Origin: an uncultured Pelagibacteraceae bacterium
GTDB lineage: Bacteria > Pseudomonadota > Alphaproteobacteria > Pelagibacterales > Pelagibacteraceae
Reading direction: 5' to 3'
Assembly: GCA_902587155.1 (NCBI GenBank)
Contig: CACIKE010000002.1
Span: 56,001 to 120,000, forward strand
DNA length: 64,000 nucleotides
Below the pieces are notes generated by a model. The model was given only the letters and a program-made list of their open reading frames with translations, was not told the DNA's origin and searched no databases. Position numbers and translations under genes: made by a program. How positions within the stretch are numbered: position 1 is the stretch's first letter; each line of letters begins with the position of its first letter. Of this stretch, positions 1-8,117 are shown piece by piece.

Positions 1-105
1 TTCACTTTTTTTAGAAAATGCATCCACCTCCATATTGGAGTCGATCCCAAAAGTCTGTTTTATTGAGAGTTTTATGTCAGGCTGATTGTTTATATTTGGT
101 GTCAA
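1..105 (-). CDS. cobS: CobS-like cobaltochelatase AAA+ subunit, N-terminal fragment (runs off the window)
   Basis: The reverse strand from base 105 encodes 35 residues before the window edge, too short for the ORF track. The stretch KQTFGIDSNMEVDAFSKK matches the conserved N-terminus of CobS, the AAA+ ATPase partner of CobT in the aerobic cobaltochelatase. The start is a TTG whose bases overlap the TGA stop of the upstream J-domain gene, which suggests translational coupling. The order cobS, J-domain gene, bolA is common in alphaproteobacteria and supports the call. The ATPase domain itself lies outside the window. Confidence 0.8.
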   Translation of the reverse strand, partial: MTPNINNQPDIKLSIKQTFGIDSNMEVDAFSKKSE

Positions 106-623
106 TTTTTTTCTCTATATGTATTTTTTAATTGGGTGTAAGCCAAAGTTATTGATTTAAGTTTTTCCTCAAATTTTTTATTACCGGAATTCATATCAGG
201 GTGAAATTTTTTAACAAGTATTTTAAATTTATCATAAATTTTTTCCCATTTAGACCCTACAGAAATACCTAATATTTCAAATGCTTTGATGTCTTTGTGA
301 TTATATCTAAATTGTCCCATGTGATTAAAATCACTTTTTAATTTTTCTTTATCAAGATCATCTCTTAAAGTATTATTCCACAAAACTTTGAAAAAATTAT
401 CTGAAGAACTAAAACTTTGTGTAGGTTTATGCCAAACCATATCTGATTTTAAAAAGTTAATTACTTGATTATCATTCATTCCTGAAAAATAATTCCAATT
501 CTTATTGAATTCTTTGACGTGATTTAAACATAATAGTCTAAATTTTTTACTATTATCTTTTTCAATTGGTGCTTTATATTTACCAATTTCATTGCAATTA
601 TCCCAGTCACAGATATTTTTCAT
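102..623 (-). CDS. J-domain (DnaJ-like) protein next to cobS
   Basis: 173 residues. The C-terminal part (about residues 112-170) is a J domain with the diagnostic HPD tripeptide in KKFHPDMNSGNKKFEEK, so it should stimulate a DnaK-type chaperone. The N-terminal part (about 1-60) has Cys residues in ICDWDNCNEIG and LLCLNHV followed by a WNYFSGM motif, as in the alphaproteobacterial J protein encoded beside cobS. It lacks the Gly/Phe, zinc-finger and substrate domains of true DnaJ. The stop codon overlaps the cobS start, and the gene diverges from bolA with only 16 bases between starts. The client is unknown; the locus hints at CobS/CobT assembly, which is inference. Confidence 0.85.
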   Translation of the reverse strand: MKNICDWDNCNEIGKYKAPIEKDNSKKFRLLCLNHVKEFNKNWNYFSGMNDNQVINFLKSDMVWHKPTQSFSSSDNFFKVLWNNTLRDDLDKEKLKSDFNHMGQFRYNHKDIKAFEILGISVGSKWEKIYDKFKILVKKFHPDMNSGNKKFEEKLKSITLAYTQLKNTYREKN

Positions 624-639
624 GATATAATTTTATAAA

Positions 640-900
640 ATGAATATAAATGAATTGATCACAAACGTAAAAAAAAAAATAAAAAAAAGTATTAATATTC
701 AAAATATTTTAGTAGAAGACAAAACATTTTTACACAAAAATCATCTAGGGCACGAAGTTAATAAATTTCATTTAAAAATATCCATAGAGTCTGATGAGCT
801 TAAGAAATTAAATAAAATTGAAAGTAACAAAAAAATTTATAAAATATTAGATAAGGAATTAAAGCACCACATTCACTCCTTGCAAATTTTAATTAGATAA
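640..900 (+). CDS. bolA: BolA family protein
   Basis: 86 residues, the usual length for BolA. The pattern HEVNKFHLKISIES followed by a KIYKILDKELKHHIHSL helix is typical of the family, including the C-terminal invariant His. BolA proteins usually act with monothiol glutaredoxins in Fe-S handling or as DNA-binding regulators. It is divergent from the J-domain gene, and its 3' end overlaps the 3' end of aroB on the other strand by 12 bases. Which BolA subgroup it belongs to cannot be settled by eye. Confidence 0.85.
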   Translation: MNINELITNVKKKIKKSINIQNILVEDKTFLHKNHLGHEVNKFHLKISIESDELKKLNKIESNKKIYKILDKELKHHIHSLQILIR

Positions 901-1995
901 TCTTTTTCTTAAAAAAAGTTTTAGAGTAGCATGAGAAAATTCTTTTTCAATAATTGGACCACCAATTTTTTTTATAAGCATAAGCCTGATGTTTTTAGAA
1001 TTATTTTTTTTATCTCTCATCATAAATGATATAATTTGATGAATTTTTTTTCTTGTAAAGTAATTTTTAATAGAAACTGGAAAATGAGAATTGTTGAGAT
1101 GTTTAATCGCAGAGTCAAATTCTTTATAAGTAATCAACTTTTTATTATGACTAAATTCTAACGCAGATTTCATACCCAGAATTACTGCTTCTCCATGATT
1201 TAATTTTTTTGAAAAGTTTAAACTTGCCTCATACGCATGAGCAAAAGTATGTCCAAAATTCAAAATTTTTCTTAAATTTTTTTCTTTTTCATCTTTTTCA
1301 ACTATCAATTTTTTAACTTTACAACTCTCATAAATAGATTTTTCAATAGTTGGAGACTTTAGTTCTAATACTTCATTTATATTCTTATCCAGAAAATTAT
1401 AAAATTTTTTATTTGCGATTAATGCATGTTTTACTATTTCTGCATAACCACAAACTACTTCTCTCAATGGTAGACTTTTCAAAACTTCTACATCACTGAT
1501 AACAATTTTAGGTTGATAAAAACTTCCAATTAAATTCTTGCCTTCAGGTGTGTTAATACCTGTTTTACCACCAATAGATGAGTCAACTTGTGATAACAAA
1601 GTTGTTGGAATATTTACAAACTTTAGACCTCTTTTAAATAAGCTTGCCGCAAAACCTGCTATATCACCAGTAATGCCTCCTCCAATAGATATTAAACAGT
1701 CATCTCTTGAAAAATTCTTTTGAAGCAAAAAATCTAAAATTTTATTAACATTTTCCTGATTTTTATTTTTTTCATTGGCTTTGTAAAAAAAATTGTAAAC
1801 CTCATATCTTTTTAGGGATCTTGAAATCTGTTGAACATGTCTATTTGGAATATTTTTATCTAAAACTAACAAACATTTTTTAAAGTTGATAGAATTTTTT
1901 TTAAATATTCGAGATAACTTAGAAATTAAATTTCTCCCAATTATAATAGGATATTTTTCTGAATTAGTTTTAACTATCAGTTTAATTGGTTTCAT
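889..1995 (-). CDS. aroB: 3-dehydroquinate synthase
   Basis: 368 residues, normal for AroB. It converts DAHP to 3-dehydroquinate, the second step of the shikimate pathway, using NAD and a divalent metal. Visible motifs are the nucleotide-binding GGGITGDIAGFAAS, the substrate-binding PTTLLSQVDSSIGGKTG, the metal ligand region YAEIVKHALI, and LNFGHTFAHAYE plus LNHGEAV with the metal-binding His residues. It follows aroK with a 14-base overlap, so the pair is one transcription unit. It lacks the aroK or other domain fusions seen in some relatives. Confidence 0.97.
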   Translation of the reverse strand: MKPIKLIVKTNSEKYPIIIGRNLISKLSRIFKKNSINFKKCLLVLDKNIPNRHVQQISRSLKRYEVYNFFYKANEKNKNQENVNKILDFLLQKNFSRDDCLISIGGGITGDIAGFAASLFKRGLKFVNIPTTLLSQVDSSIGGKTGINTPEGKNLIGSFYQPKIVISDVEVLKSLPLREVVCGYAEIVKHALIANKKFYNFLDKNINEVLELKSPTIEKSIYESCKVKKLIVEKDEKEKNLRKILNFGHTFAHAYEASLNFSKKLNHGEAVILGMKSALEFSHNKKLITYKEFDSAIKHLNNSHFPVSIKNYFTRKKIHQIISFMMRDKKNNSKNIRLMLIKKIGGPIIEKEFSHATLKLFLRKRLSN

Positions 1996-2494
1996 AAATA
2001 TCTATGATTTTTTTTGCAATTTGTTGTTTTGTAAAATTCTCACAATCTATTTTATATAGTGCTTTAGAGTAAATTATTGAACGTTTTTTTATAATTTCTA
2101 ATAGCTCATTTTTACTAGAATTAACTGCTAACGGTCTTTTTTTGCTTTTTTTAATCCTGTTAACTAGGGTATCGACATCCCAATTAAGCCAAAATGATAA
2201 ATGATTTTCTAGAACCTCATTTCTAATTCCTCGAGTGATAAAAGCTCCTCCGCCAAGTGCAACTACACCCTTTTTACTTTTTAAAATATTAAGAGTTATC
2301 TTTTTTTCAATATCTCTAAAGAAGTTTTCTCCTTTAATTTCAAAGATTTTTGATATTTTCATTTTTTGATTATTTTCAATTAATTGATCTATATCAAAAA
2401 AGTTAAGATTTAGTTTTTTTGATACTATAGAGCCAATAGAACTCTTTCCAGAGCCCATCATTCCGATAAAAACTAAATTTTCCTTTGATTTCAT
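1982..2494 (-). CDS. aroK: Shikimate kinase
   Basis: 170 residues from the preferred start. It phosphorylates shikimate to shikimate 3-phosphate. The P-loop is GMMGSGKSSIG, the substrate-binding Asp is in FFDIDQLIE, the GG motif is VVALGGGAF, and the lid region contains KKRPLA. The ORF track begins eight codons upstream, but the Met of MKSKENLVFIG places the first strand directly before the P-loop as in other AroK proteins. It overlaps aroB downstream by 14 bases. Confidence 0.95.
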   Translation of the reverse strand: MKSKENLVFIGMMGSGKSSIGSIVSKKLNLNFFDIDQLIENNQKMKISKIFEIKGENFFRDIEKKITLNILKSKKGVVALGGGAFITRGIRNEVLENHLSFWLNWDVDTLVNRIKKSKKRPLAVNSSKNELLEIIKKRSIIYSKALYKIDCENFTKQQIAKKIIDIYETN

Positions 2495-2549
2495 AAGTTC
2501 TTTATTGAAAAAACACAAATATGTCTTAATTTGAAATTAATTTATTTAT

Positions 2550-2729
2550 ATGCAATTTACAAGAAAAACAAGTTATAGCAAAAGTATAATTGGATTATTG
2601 ATAAAATTATTTTTAATTGCAATTGTAATTATTGGAATAATTTTTCTTTTAAATAAATTAGATTTCCCAGCACCAAAAAAAGTAATTGAAAAAATAATAC
2701 CTAATGAAAATTTTAAAATTGTTAAATAA
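2550..2729 (+). CDS. Small single-pass membrane protein (hypothetical)
   Basis: A 59-residue ORF too short for the ORF track. It has a basic N-terminus (MQFTRKTSYSK), one strong hydrophobic helix of about 22 residues (IIGLLIKLFLIAIVIIG...) and a Lys-rich C-terminal tail. Its end overlaps the next gene by 26 bases in another frame, the spacing style of a coupled gene pair in this genome. I do not recognise a family, and there is no clear Shine-Dalgarno sequence. The orientation rule predicts the basic N-terminus inside. Confidence 0.5.
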   Translation: MQFTRKTSYSKSIIGLLIKLFLIAIVIIGIIFLLNKLDFPAPKKVIEKIIPNENFKIVK

Positions 2730-4476
2730 ATCTTATTTATCAATTCTAATTATTCTTTTTTTTTCAATAGTGAATTCTTTTTCAGAAAATGAGCCAGTAG
2801 ATATATGGAACATTGATGAAGAACAAGTGCAAGACAGTTCTAAAAATAAGGAATTAATTTCAATTACCGAAAGCGAACTTGAAACTGAAAAAATTGATGT
2901 TTTTAGTATGCAAACTAAAGATAAATCAGATTCAATTAAAGTCGATGAAACTTTAAATTCCAAAGAAATTAAAATAATAGGTCTCTACGATCCTGAAGAT
3001 TTTGGATTAAAAATTGATATGTGGTCGAACTCTAATGGCGATCAGTTAAAATATCTTTTCTCTAATTTAGCTAAAATAAACTTATCAAGTGATGCATCAG
3101 AACTTATGAACATTGTTTTATTAACTAATGCTTATTATCCAAAAAAAAATATTAGTGAGAAGGATTTTTTAAAAATCAAATCAGATTGGTTAATAAAACA
3201 TAATAACTTAAAGCTAATAGAGGAGTATTTAATCAAGAATGATATTTTAAACTTACACCCTAAATTAAGCAGATATTTAGTTGACAAATATTTATCCGAG
3301 TCCAGGCTTGATCAAGCCTGTAAAATTTTTTTAAATAATTCAGAACCAATAAAAAACAATTATTTATCAAAATTTAATATCTATTGTTTGATAAATAGTG
3401 GAAAAAAAGATGAAGCACAATTAATTTTTGATTTGAAAAAAGAATTAGGTTTTAATGACCAATATTTTGAAAATAAACTAAATTATCTTTTTGGATATAC
3501 AAATGAAATTGATAAAGCTGTATCTGAAAAAACTATCCTTGAGTTTCATTTGGCCCATAAAACAAATCCGGAATTTTTTTTTGAACCAAAAGAAAATACT
3601 AATCCATTAATATGGAAATATTTAGCTACATCAAATTTATTATACCAAACTAATGAAATTGACTTGGATGAGTTAGAAAAAATAGAATTAATTGAGTATG
3701 CCACACATAACAAGAATTATTTTGAGGATGATTTATTTCAAATTTACAAAAGGTTTCAGTTTACGATTGATCAATTTTTGAATGTCAAAACAGTATTCAA
3801 ATCCTTAAATAATATTGAGAGTAGGGCCCTTTTATATCAAAGTGTATTAATAGAGTCTGACATAAATAAAAAAATAGAGTTAATGAAACTTTTAAAAGAG
3901 GCATTTATCAAGGACAAAATTGGCGATGCTTTTGAGAAGAAACTAAAAGACTTGTTACAAGATATTGAATTAGATCAAATTTCCTCAAAGCATACTAGTT
4001 TTTATTTAGAAAATATTAATACTTATGAAAAAAAACAAACTAAAATAAAGTATAATGATGATCTTTTACATCAATCAAAACTTATAAAATATTTTATTGG
4101 AGAGTATAATCAAATAAAAATAGAAAAAGATCTCAATAATTTTCTCAAAAAAATAAAAAAGGATAAAAAGTATTCTGTCTCAAAAAAAGATATTATTTTA
4201 ATAGAGTCACTGAAATCAGATGGCATAAAAATTGATAAGAAATATGACAATTTATATAAAATTCTAGACTCTGAAATGCCAACAGATATTCAAGTCATGG
4301 TAAATAATAATGAGTCTGCTTCAACAATCCTCAGAATTATAGAGGTTATTGGTCAAGATGAGCTGAGTGCTTTAGATGAGGATACCCTATTTTTTATAAT
4401 AAGTGCACTTAATCAATTAAACATAGACACTATACGTAATAAAATTCTATTAAAAGTTCTTCCTTTAAAAGTTTAA
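2704..4476 (+). CDS. Secreted or anchored alpha-helical repeat protein of unknown function
   Basis: 590 residues. The N-terminus is a signal peptide or signal anchor (MKILKLLNKSYLSILIILFFSIVNS), so the protein should be periplasmic or membrane-bound. A low-complexity acidic stretch (about 30-90) precedes a long region rich in Leu, Lys, Glu and Tyr with helix-turn-helix periodicity, resembling a TPR or other helical solenoid rather than an enzyme. I find no catalytic motif. It starts inside the small membrane ORF upstream and is followed by def after 23 bases. A scaffold role in the envelope is inference only. Confidence 0.7.
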   Translation: MKILKLLNKSYLSILIILFFSIVNSFSENEPVDIWNIDEEQVQDSSKNKELISITESELETEKIDVFSMQTKDKSDSIKVDETLNSKEIKIIGLYDPEDFGLKIDMWSNSNGDQLKYLFSNLAKINLSSDASELMNIVLLTNAYYPKKNISEKDFLKIKSDWLIKHNNLKLIEEYLIKNDILNLHPKLSRYLVDKYLSESRLDQACKIFLNNSEPIKNNYLSKFNIYCLINSGKKDEAQLIFDLKKELGFNDQYFENKLNYLFGYTNEIDKAVSEKTILEFHLAHKTNPEFFFEPKENTNPLIWKYLATSNLLYQTNEIDLDELEKIELIEYATHNKNYFEDDLFQIYKRFQFTIDQFLNVKTVFKSLNNIESRALLYQSVLIESDINKKIELMKLLKEAFIKDKIGDAFEKKLKDLLQDIELDQISSKHTSFYLENINTYEKKQTKIKYNDDLLHQSKLIKYFIGEYNQIKIEKDLNNFLKKIKKDKKYSVSKKDIILIESLKSDGIKIDKKYDNLYKILDSEMPTDIQVMVNNNESASTILRIIEVIGQDELSALDEDTLFFIISALNQLNIDTIRNKILLKVLPLKV

Positions 4477-4499
4477 AAATTAGTTTATCTATTTATCTA

Positions 4500-5024
4500 A
4501 TGAGCATTAAAGATATAATCACAGTCCCTGACGAAACTTTAAAAAAAATCTCTGAACCATTAGAAAAAGTCAGCACGAATGAAAAAAAACTTATTAATGA
4601 TTTATTTGATACAATGTACGCCTCGAAAGGTATTGGATTGGCTGCAGTGCAAATAGGTATCCTGAAAAGAATTTTAGTAATTGATGTGTCTACTAAAGAT
4701 GAAAAGAAGGAGCCTTTAAGTTTCATAAATCCTGTTATTAAAAAAGTTAGTGATGAAACCTCAATTTATGAGGAGGGTTGTTTATCAATTCCAGATACAT
4801 TTATAGAAATTGAAAGACCAAAAATTTGTGAAGTGGAATATATAGATATTAATGGAGAAAAAAAAAATTTAAAGTGTGACGGTCTTTTATCAACTTGTTT
4901 ACAGCACGAAATTAATCATTTAGATGGAAAATTGATAATTGACCATTTATCAAAGTTAAAAAGAGATATTATCATCAAAAAAATTTCAAAAACAAAAAAA
5001 AATCCTGACAGAATATTAGTTTAA
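4500..5024 (+). CDS. def: Peptide deformylase
   Basis: 174 residues. It removes the N-formyl group from nascent proteins using a bound metal. All three family motifs are present: GIGLAAVQIG (motif 1, with Val where Pro is usual), EEGCLSIP (motif 2, with the metal Cys) and QHEINHLDG (motif 3, the HExxH metal and catalytic residues). It is followed by fmt after two bases, the usual def-fmt pair that handles formyl-methionine. The C-terminal Lys-rich tail is unremarkable. Confidence 0.97.
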   Translation: MSIKDIITVPDETLKKISEPLEKVSTNEKKLINDLFDTMYASKGIGLAAVQIGILKRILVIDVSTKDEKKEPLSFINPVIKKVSDETSIYEEGCLSIPDTFIEIERPKICEVEYIDINGEKKNLKCDGLLSTCLQHEINHLDGKLIIDHLSKLKRDIIIKKISKTKKNPDRILV

Positions 5025-5026
5025 AA

Positions 5027-5959
5027 ATGCCTAAAAAAATTATTTTTATGGGTACACCCATGTTTGCAGTTCCAATATTGAAATCACTCTATCAAAATGG
5101 TTTTCCAATAAATTTGGTTTATACTCAACCACCCCAAAAATCTCACCGAGGTCAGAAGATAAATAAATCACCAGTCCAAGGTATATCAGAAACTTTAAAT
5201 ATAGAATTCAGATCTCCACAGGACTTGAAGAACAACAATGAGGAATATGAGTTTTTAAAAAAAATGGAGGCTGATCTTGCAATTGTTGTAGCCTATGGAC
5301 AAATAATTCCTAAAGAATTCTTAAGTTTAACAAAAAAAGGTTTTATAAATATTCATGCATCTATACTCCCAAAATGGAGAGGTGCTGCACCTATTCAGAG
5401 AGCTATAATGAATTTAGACACAGAAACAGGGATCAGTATAATGAAAATTAATGAAGAATTGGATAGTGGACCTGTAAGTAACACTTATAAAATAAAACTT
5501 GATCAAAGTCTGAATGCAAAAGAGGTCTCAGAAAAACTCGCTTTAATGGCAGCGGATAAAATTTTAGATGTTGTAGATGAAATTTTTGAGGGTAAATCAA
5601 ACTTTGTTGATCAAGATAATTCCAAAGCCACTTATGCAAAAAAAATTACCAAAAATGAAGGGCAAATAGACTGGAAAAGCGATGCTTTAAAGATAATTGG
5701 AAAAATTAATGGCTTATATCCCTCCCCGGGAGCTTTTTTCAATTTTAACGGACAAAGATATAAAATTTTAAAAGCAGAAATTGGGAATGGGATTGGTAAA
5801 AATGGTGAGGTTATATCAGATGATCTTGAGATAGCGTGTGGAGATGAAAAATCTATTAAAGTTTTTGAAATACAGAGAGAGGGGAAAAAGGTTCAAAAAA
5901 TTAGAGAGTTTATGCTTGGATCCCAAATTAGAAAAGGTTCAATTATATCTAATGTTTAG
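5027..5959 (+). CDS. fmt: Methionyl-tRNA formyltransferase
   Basis: 310 residues. It formylates Met-tRNA for initiation using 10-formyl-tetrahydrofolate. The N-terminal domain begins KIIFMGTPMFAVPIL; the folate and catalytic region is NIHASILPKWRGAAPIQRAI, with the Asn-His pair, followed by TGISIMKINEELDSGP with the catalytic Asp. The C-terminal OB-like domain starts around residue 205. It sits between def and truA, and its stop overlaps the truA start by eight bases. Confidence 0.97.
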   Translation: MPKKIIFMGTPMFAVPILKSLYQNGFPINLVYTQPPQKSHRGQKINKSPVQGISETLNIEFRSPQDLKNNNEEYEFLKKMEADLAIVVAYGQIIPKEFLSLTKKGFINIHASILPKWRGAAPIQRAIMNLDTETGISIMKINEELDSGPVSNTYKIKLDQSLNAKEVSEKLALMAADKILDVVDEIFEGKSNFVDQDNSKATYAKKITKNEGQIDWKSDALKIIGKINGLYPSPGAFFNFNGQRYKILKAEIGNGIGKNGEVISDDLEIACGDEKSIKVFEIQREGKKVQKIREFMLGSQIRKGSIISNV

Positions 5960-6692
5960 ATATCAAATATTGATAGAGTACGTGGGCACTAATTTTAGAG
6001 GTTGGCAAATTCAAACAAAGGGCAAAACTATACAAGGTCTTATTCAAGAGAGAATTTCTAAATTATTAAAAGAAAAAATTATTTTGTTTGGCGCTGGAAG
6101 ACTAGACAAAGGAGTGCATGCACTTGAACAATCTGCTCATTTTGAGTGTAAAAAAAAAATTGAAAATTTGAGTAAATTTGTCAAATCTTTAAATCATTTT
6201 CTAAATAAGGAAATGATTTCAATCATTAAAATTAAGAAAAGAGGCAATGATTTTCATGCAAGATTTTCTGCAAGAATGAGAATATATAAGTATAAAATCA
6301 TTAATCGTCCCAGTAGACCGGTAATAGATAAAAATAGAAGATGGCACATTATTAATAAACTTGATTTAAAGATAATGAAAAAAGCTGCGAAAAAGTTAGT
6401 TGGTACTAAAGATTTTTCTACTTTCAGAGCTTCGAGCTGTAGAGCTAAAAGTCCAATCAAAACAATGAGATCAGTTAGAATAAAATCTAGAAATAGTAAA
6501 ATAGAGATAGAATTTCAATCTCAATCTTTTTTACAACAACAAGTTAGATCAATGGTTGGTTGTTTAAAATATGTAGGTGAAAAAAAATGGACTTTAAAAA
6601 AATTCAACTTTGTTATGAACTCAAAAAAAAGGATTTTGTGTGCACCACCAGCACCACCTGAAGGTCTTTATTTAGCGAGAGTTATTTATTAA
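5952..6692 (+). CDS. truA: tRNA pseudouridine(38-40) synthase TruA
   Basis: 246 residues from the chosen ATG at 5952 (MFRYQILIEYVGTNFRGWQ), which matches the conserved family start; the ORF track extends 38 codons into fmt without homology. The catalytic Asp lies in GRLDKGVHA (usually GRTDAGVHA, so Thr and Ala are replaced). RIYKYKI and the FLQQQVRSMVG motif near the C-terminus are also typical. It modifies the anticodon arm of tRNAs. Its 3' end overlaps the SET-domain gene on the opposite strand by 21 bases. Confidence 0.95.
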   Translation: MFRYQILIEYVGTNFRGWQIQTKGKTIQGLIQERISKLLKEKIILFGAGRLDKGVHALEQSAHFECKKKIENLSKFVKSLNHFLNKEMISIIKIKKRGNDFHARFSARMRIYKYKIINRPSRPVIDKNRRWHIINKLDLKIMKKAAKKLVGTKDFSTFRASSCRAKSPIKTMRSVRIKSRNSKIEIEFQSQSFLQQQVRSMVGCLKYVGEKKWTLKKFNFVMNSKKRILCAPPAPPEGLYLARVIY

Positions 6693-7163
6693 TTTTTTTT
6701 TGTTACTCATTGCAAACTTTTTACTAATTCTCCATCTAGACTCTTCTCTTACAATATACCCGCAACAATTTTTTGAACCACATTTGCAAGGAAATTGTTT
6801 ATAGTCTTCATCATAACCAAATCCATAATCGCAAGTAAACTCCTCTCCTTTTTTAATATCACGAATTGCTGTAATCCATACTTTTAAACCTTTTCCATTA
6901 TAATCACAGTTATTATTGCAACTATGGTTTACTAGACCTGCAATATTCCATGAAAAATCTCCATCGAGAGTATATCTTTTATTTAATGTGAATAAGTAAA
7001 TGGGTTTTTTATTATCGAACTTAATTGACTCATCAACCTCTTTATTTGTAATAATTTTGCCAACGTAATTAATTATTTTTGTTCCTTCTTTAATATCACG
7101 TGTAGCATAAAGACCTCTTCCTTTCTTATCAATTTTAGATCTTTTAATTCTATAAAGTTTCAT
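6672..7163 (-). CDS. SET-domain protein lysine methyltransferase
   Basis: 163 residues that are nearly all SET domain. Visible are the N-terminal GRGLYATRDIKEGTKIINYVG, the AdoMet and substrate motif GLVNHSCNNNC, the catalytic Tyr region EFTCDYGFGY and a post-SET zinc-binding CKCGSKNCCGYI. This layout matches bacterial SET proteins related to eukaryotic histone methyltransferases. The substrate in this bacterium is unknown; ribosomal proteins or HU/IHF-type proteins are possible. It lies 30 bases downstream of a histone-deacetylase-family gene on the same strand. Confidence 0.9.
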   Translation of the reverse strand: MKLYRIKRSKIDKKGRGLYATRDIKEGTKIINYVGKIITNKEVDESIKFDNKKPIYLFTLNKRYTLDGDFSWNIAGLVNHSCNNNCDYNGKGLKVWITAIRDIKKGEEFTCDYGFGYDEDYKQFPCKCGSKNCCGYIVREESRWRISKKFAMSNKKKLINNSR

Positions 7164-7193
7164 ATGAGTGAATTATTATTAACTTAATTTAAA

Positions 7194-8117
7194 TCAATTA
7201 AATTCTACAAGTGCGTTAACATGTTCATTAGCACTTTCAGATAATGCATTTAAATCATAACCACCCTCTAGAATAGAGATAACTTTGCCTTGAGTGAACT
7301 CGTTGGTAGCAGCTAAAGTTCTTTTAGTAATTTCATAGAAGTCTTTTGTTTCAAGTTTAAATTGAGCTAAAGGATCATCTTTATGTGCATCAAAACCTGC
7401 CGAGAATATTAGAAAATCAGGTTTATAATTAATTAACCTATCTAAAACTCTATTGAATGCATTAAAATATTCCTCCGAATTTGTTCCTGCTGGTAAAGGT
7501 ATATTTAAAGAGTTATTAAAATCACCCTTATCTTTATCTGTGCCTCCTCCAGGATAAAAAGGATATTGGTGTGTTGAAATATATAATGAATTTTTGTTAT
7601 TACGCATAACATCATAATTTCCATTCCCCCAATGCACATCAAAATCTACACATGCAACCCTCTTATATTTATAATTTTTAATTAAGTAATTAGTCGCTAC
7701 TCCAGCGTTTGATATACAACAAAATCCCATTGCTTTATCCTTTTCCGCATGATGTCCAGGAGGTCTTGCTAAACAAAACGCGTTCTTAAATTCTTTATTT
7801 TCTATTCCATCAATGGCCCTAATTGTTGAGCCAGCTGCATCAAATACTGCTTTTTTACTGTCCGGTGATATTACAGTATCTCCATCTAAAAATTTTAGAC
7901 CCTTTTGAGGGAATGAACTATTTAAATTATCAATATATTTTTTTGAATGTGTCATTGCCAATATATCATCTGGCACATTGCCTGGTTTTTCCCAAATCAG
8001 ATCACTTCTTTTTTTTAATTTTTTTTTTATAGCAATTACTCTTTTAGGTTGTTCAGGATGACCGTTACCAGTGTCATGTTTTTCGTAAGAATCTGAATTT
8101 ATAATTGCCGTGTTCAT
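7194..8117 (-). CDS. Histone deacetylase family (AcuC/HdaH-type) amidohydrolase
   Basis: 307 residues. Family motifs appear in order: NGHPEQPKR near the N-terminus, the charge-relay RPPGHHAEKDKAMGFC, the zinc-binding VDFDVHWGNG (Asp and His of DVH kept; the second His of the usual DVHHGNG is Trp), FLIFSAGFDAHKDDP with the third zinc ligand, and LEGGYD with the transition-state Tyr. Members remove acetyl groups from lysine, polyamines or small amides, so the substrate cannot be fixed. The stop codon region overlaps the dapE start by four bases upstream. Confidence 0.9.
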   Translation of the reverse strand: MNTAIINSDSYEKHDTGNGHPEQPKRVIAIKKKLKKRSDLIWEKPGNVPDDILAMTHSKKYIDNLNSSFPQKGLKFLDGDTVISPDSKKAVFDAAGSTIRAIDGIENKEFKNAFCLARPPGHHAEKDKAMGFCCISNAGVATNYLIKNYKYKRVACVDFDVHWGNGNYDVMRNNKNSLYISTHQYPFYPGGGTDKDKGDFNNSLNIPLPAGTNSEEYFNAFNRVLDRLINYKPDFLIFSAGFDAHKDDPLAQFKLETKDFYEITKRTLAATNEFTQGKVISILEGGYDLNALSESANEHVNALVEFN

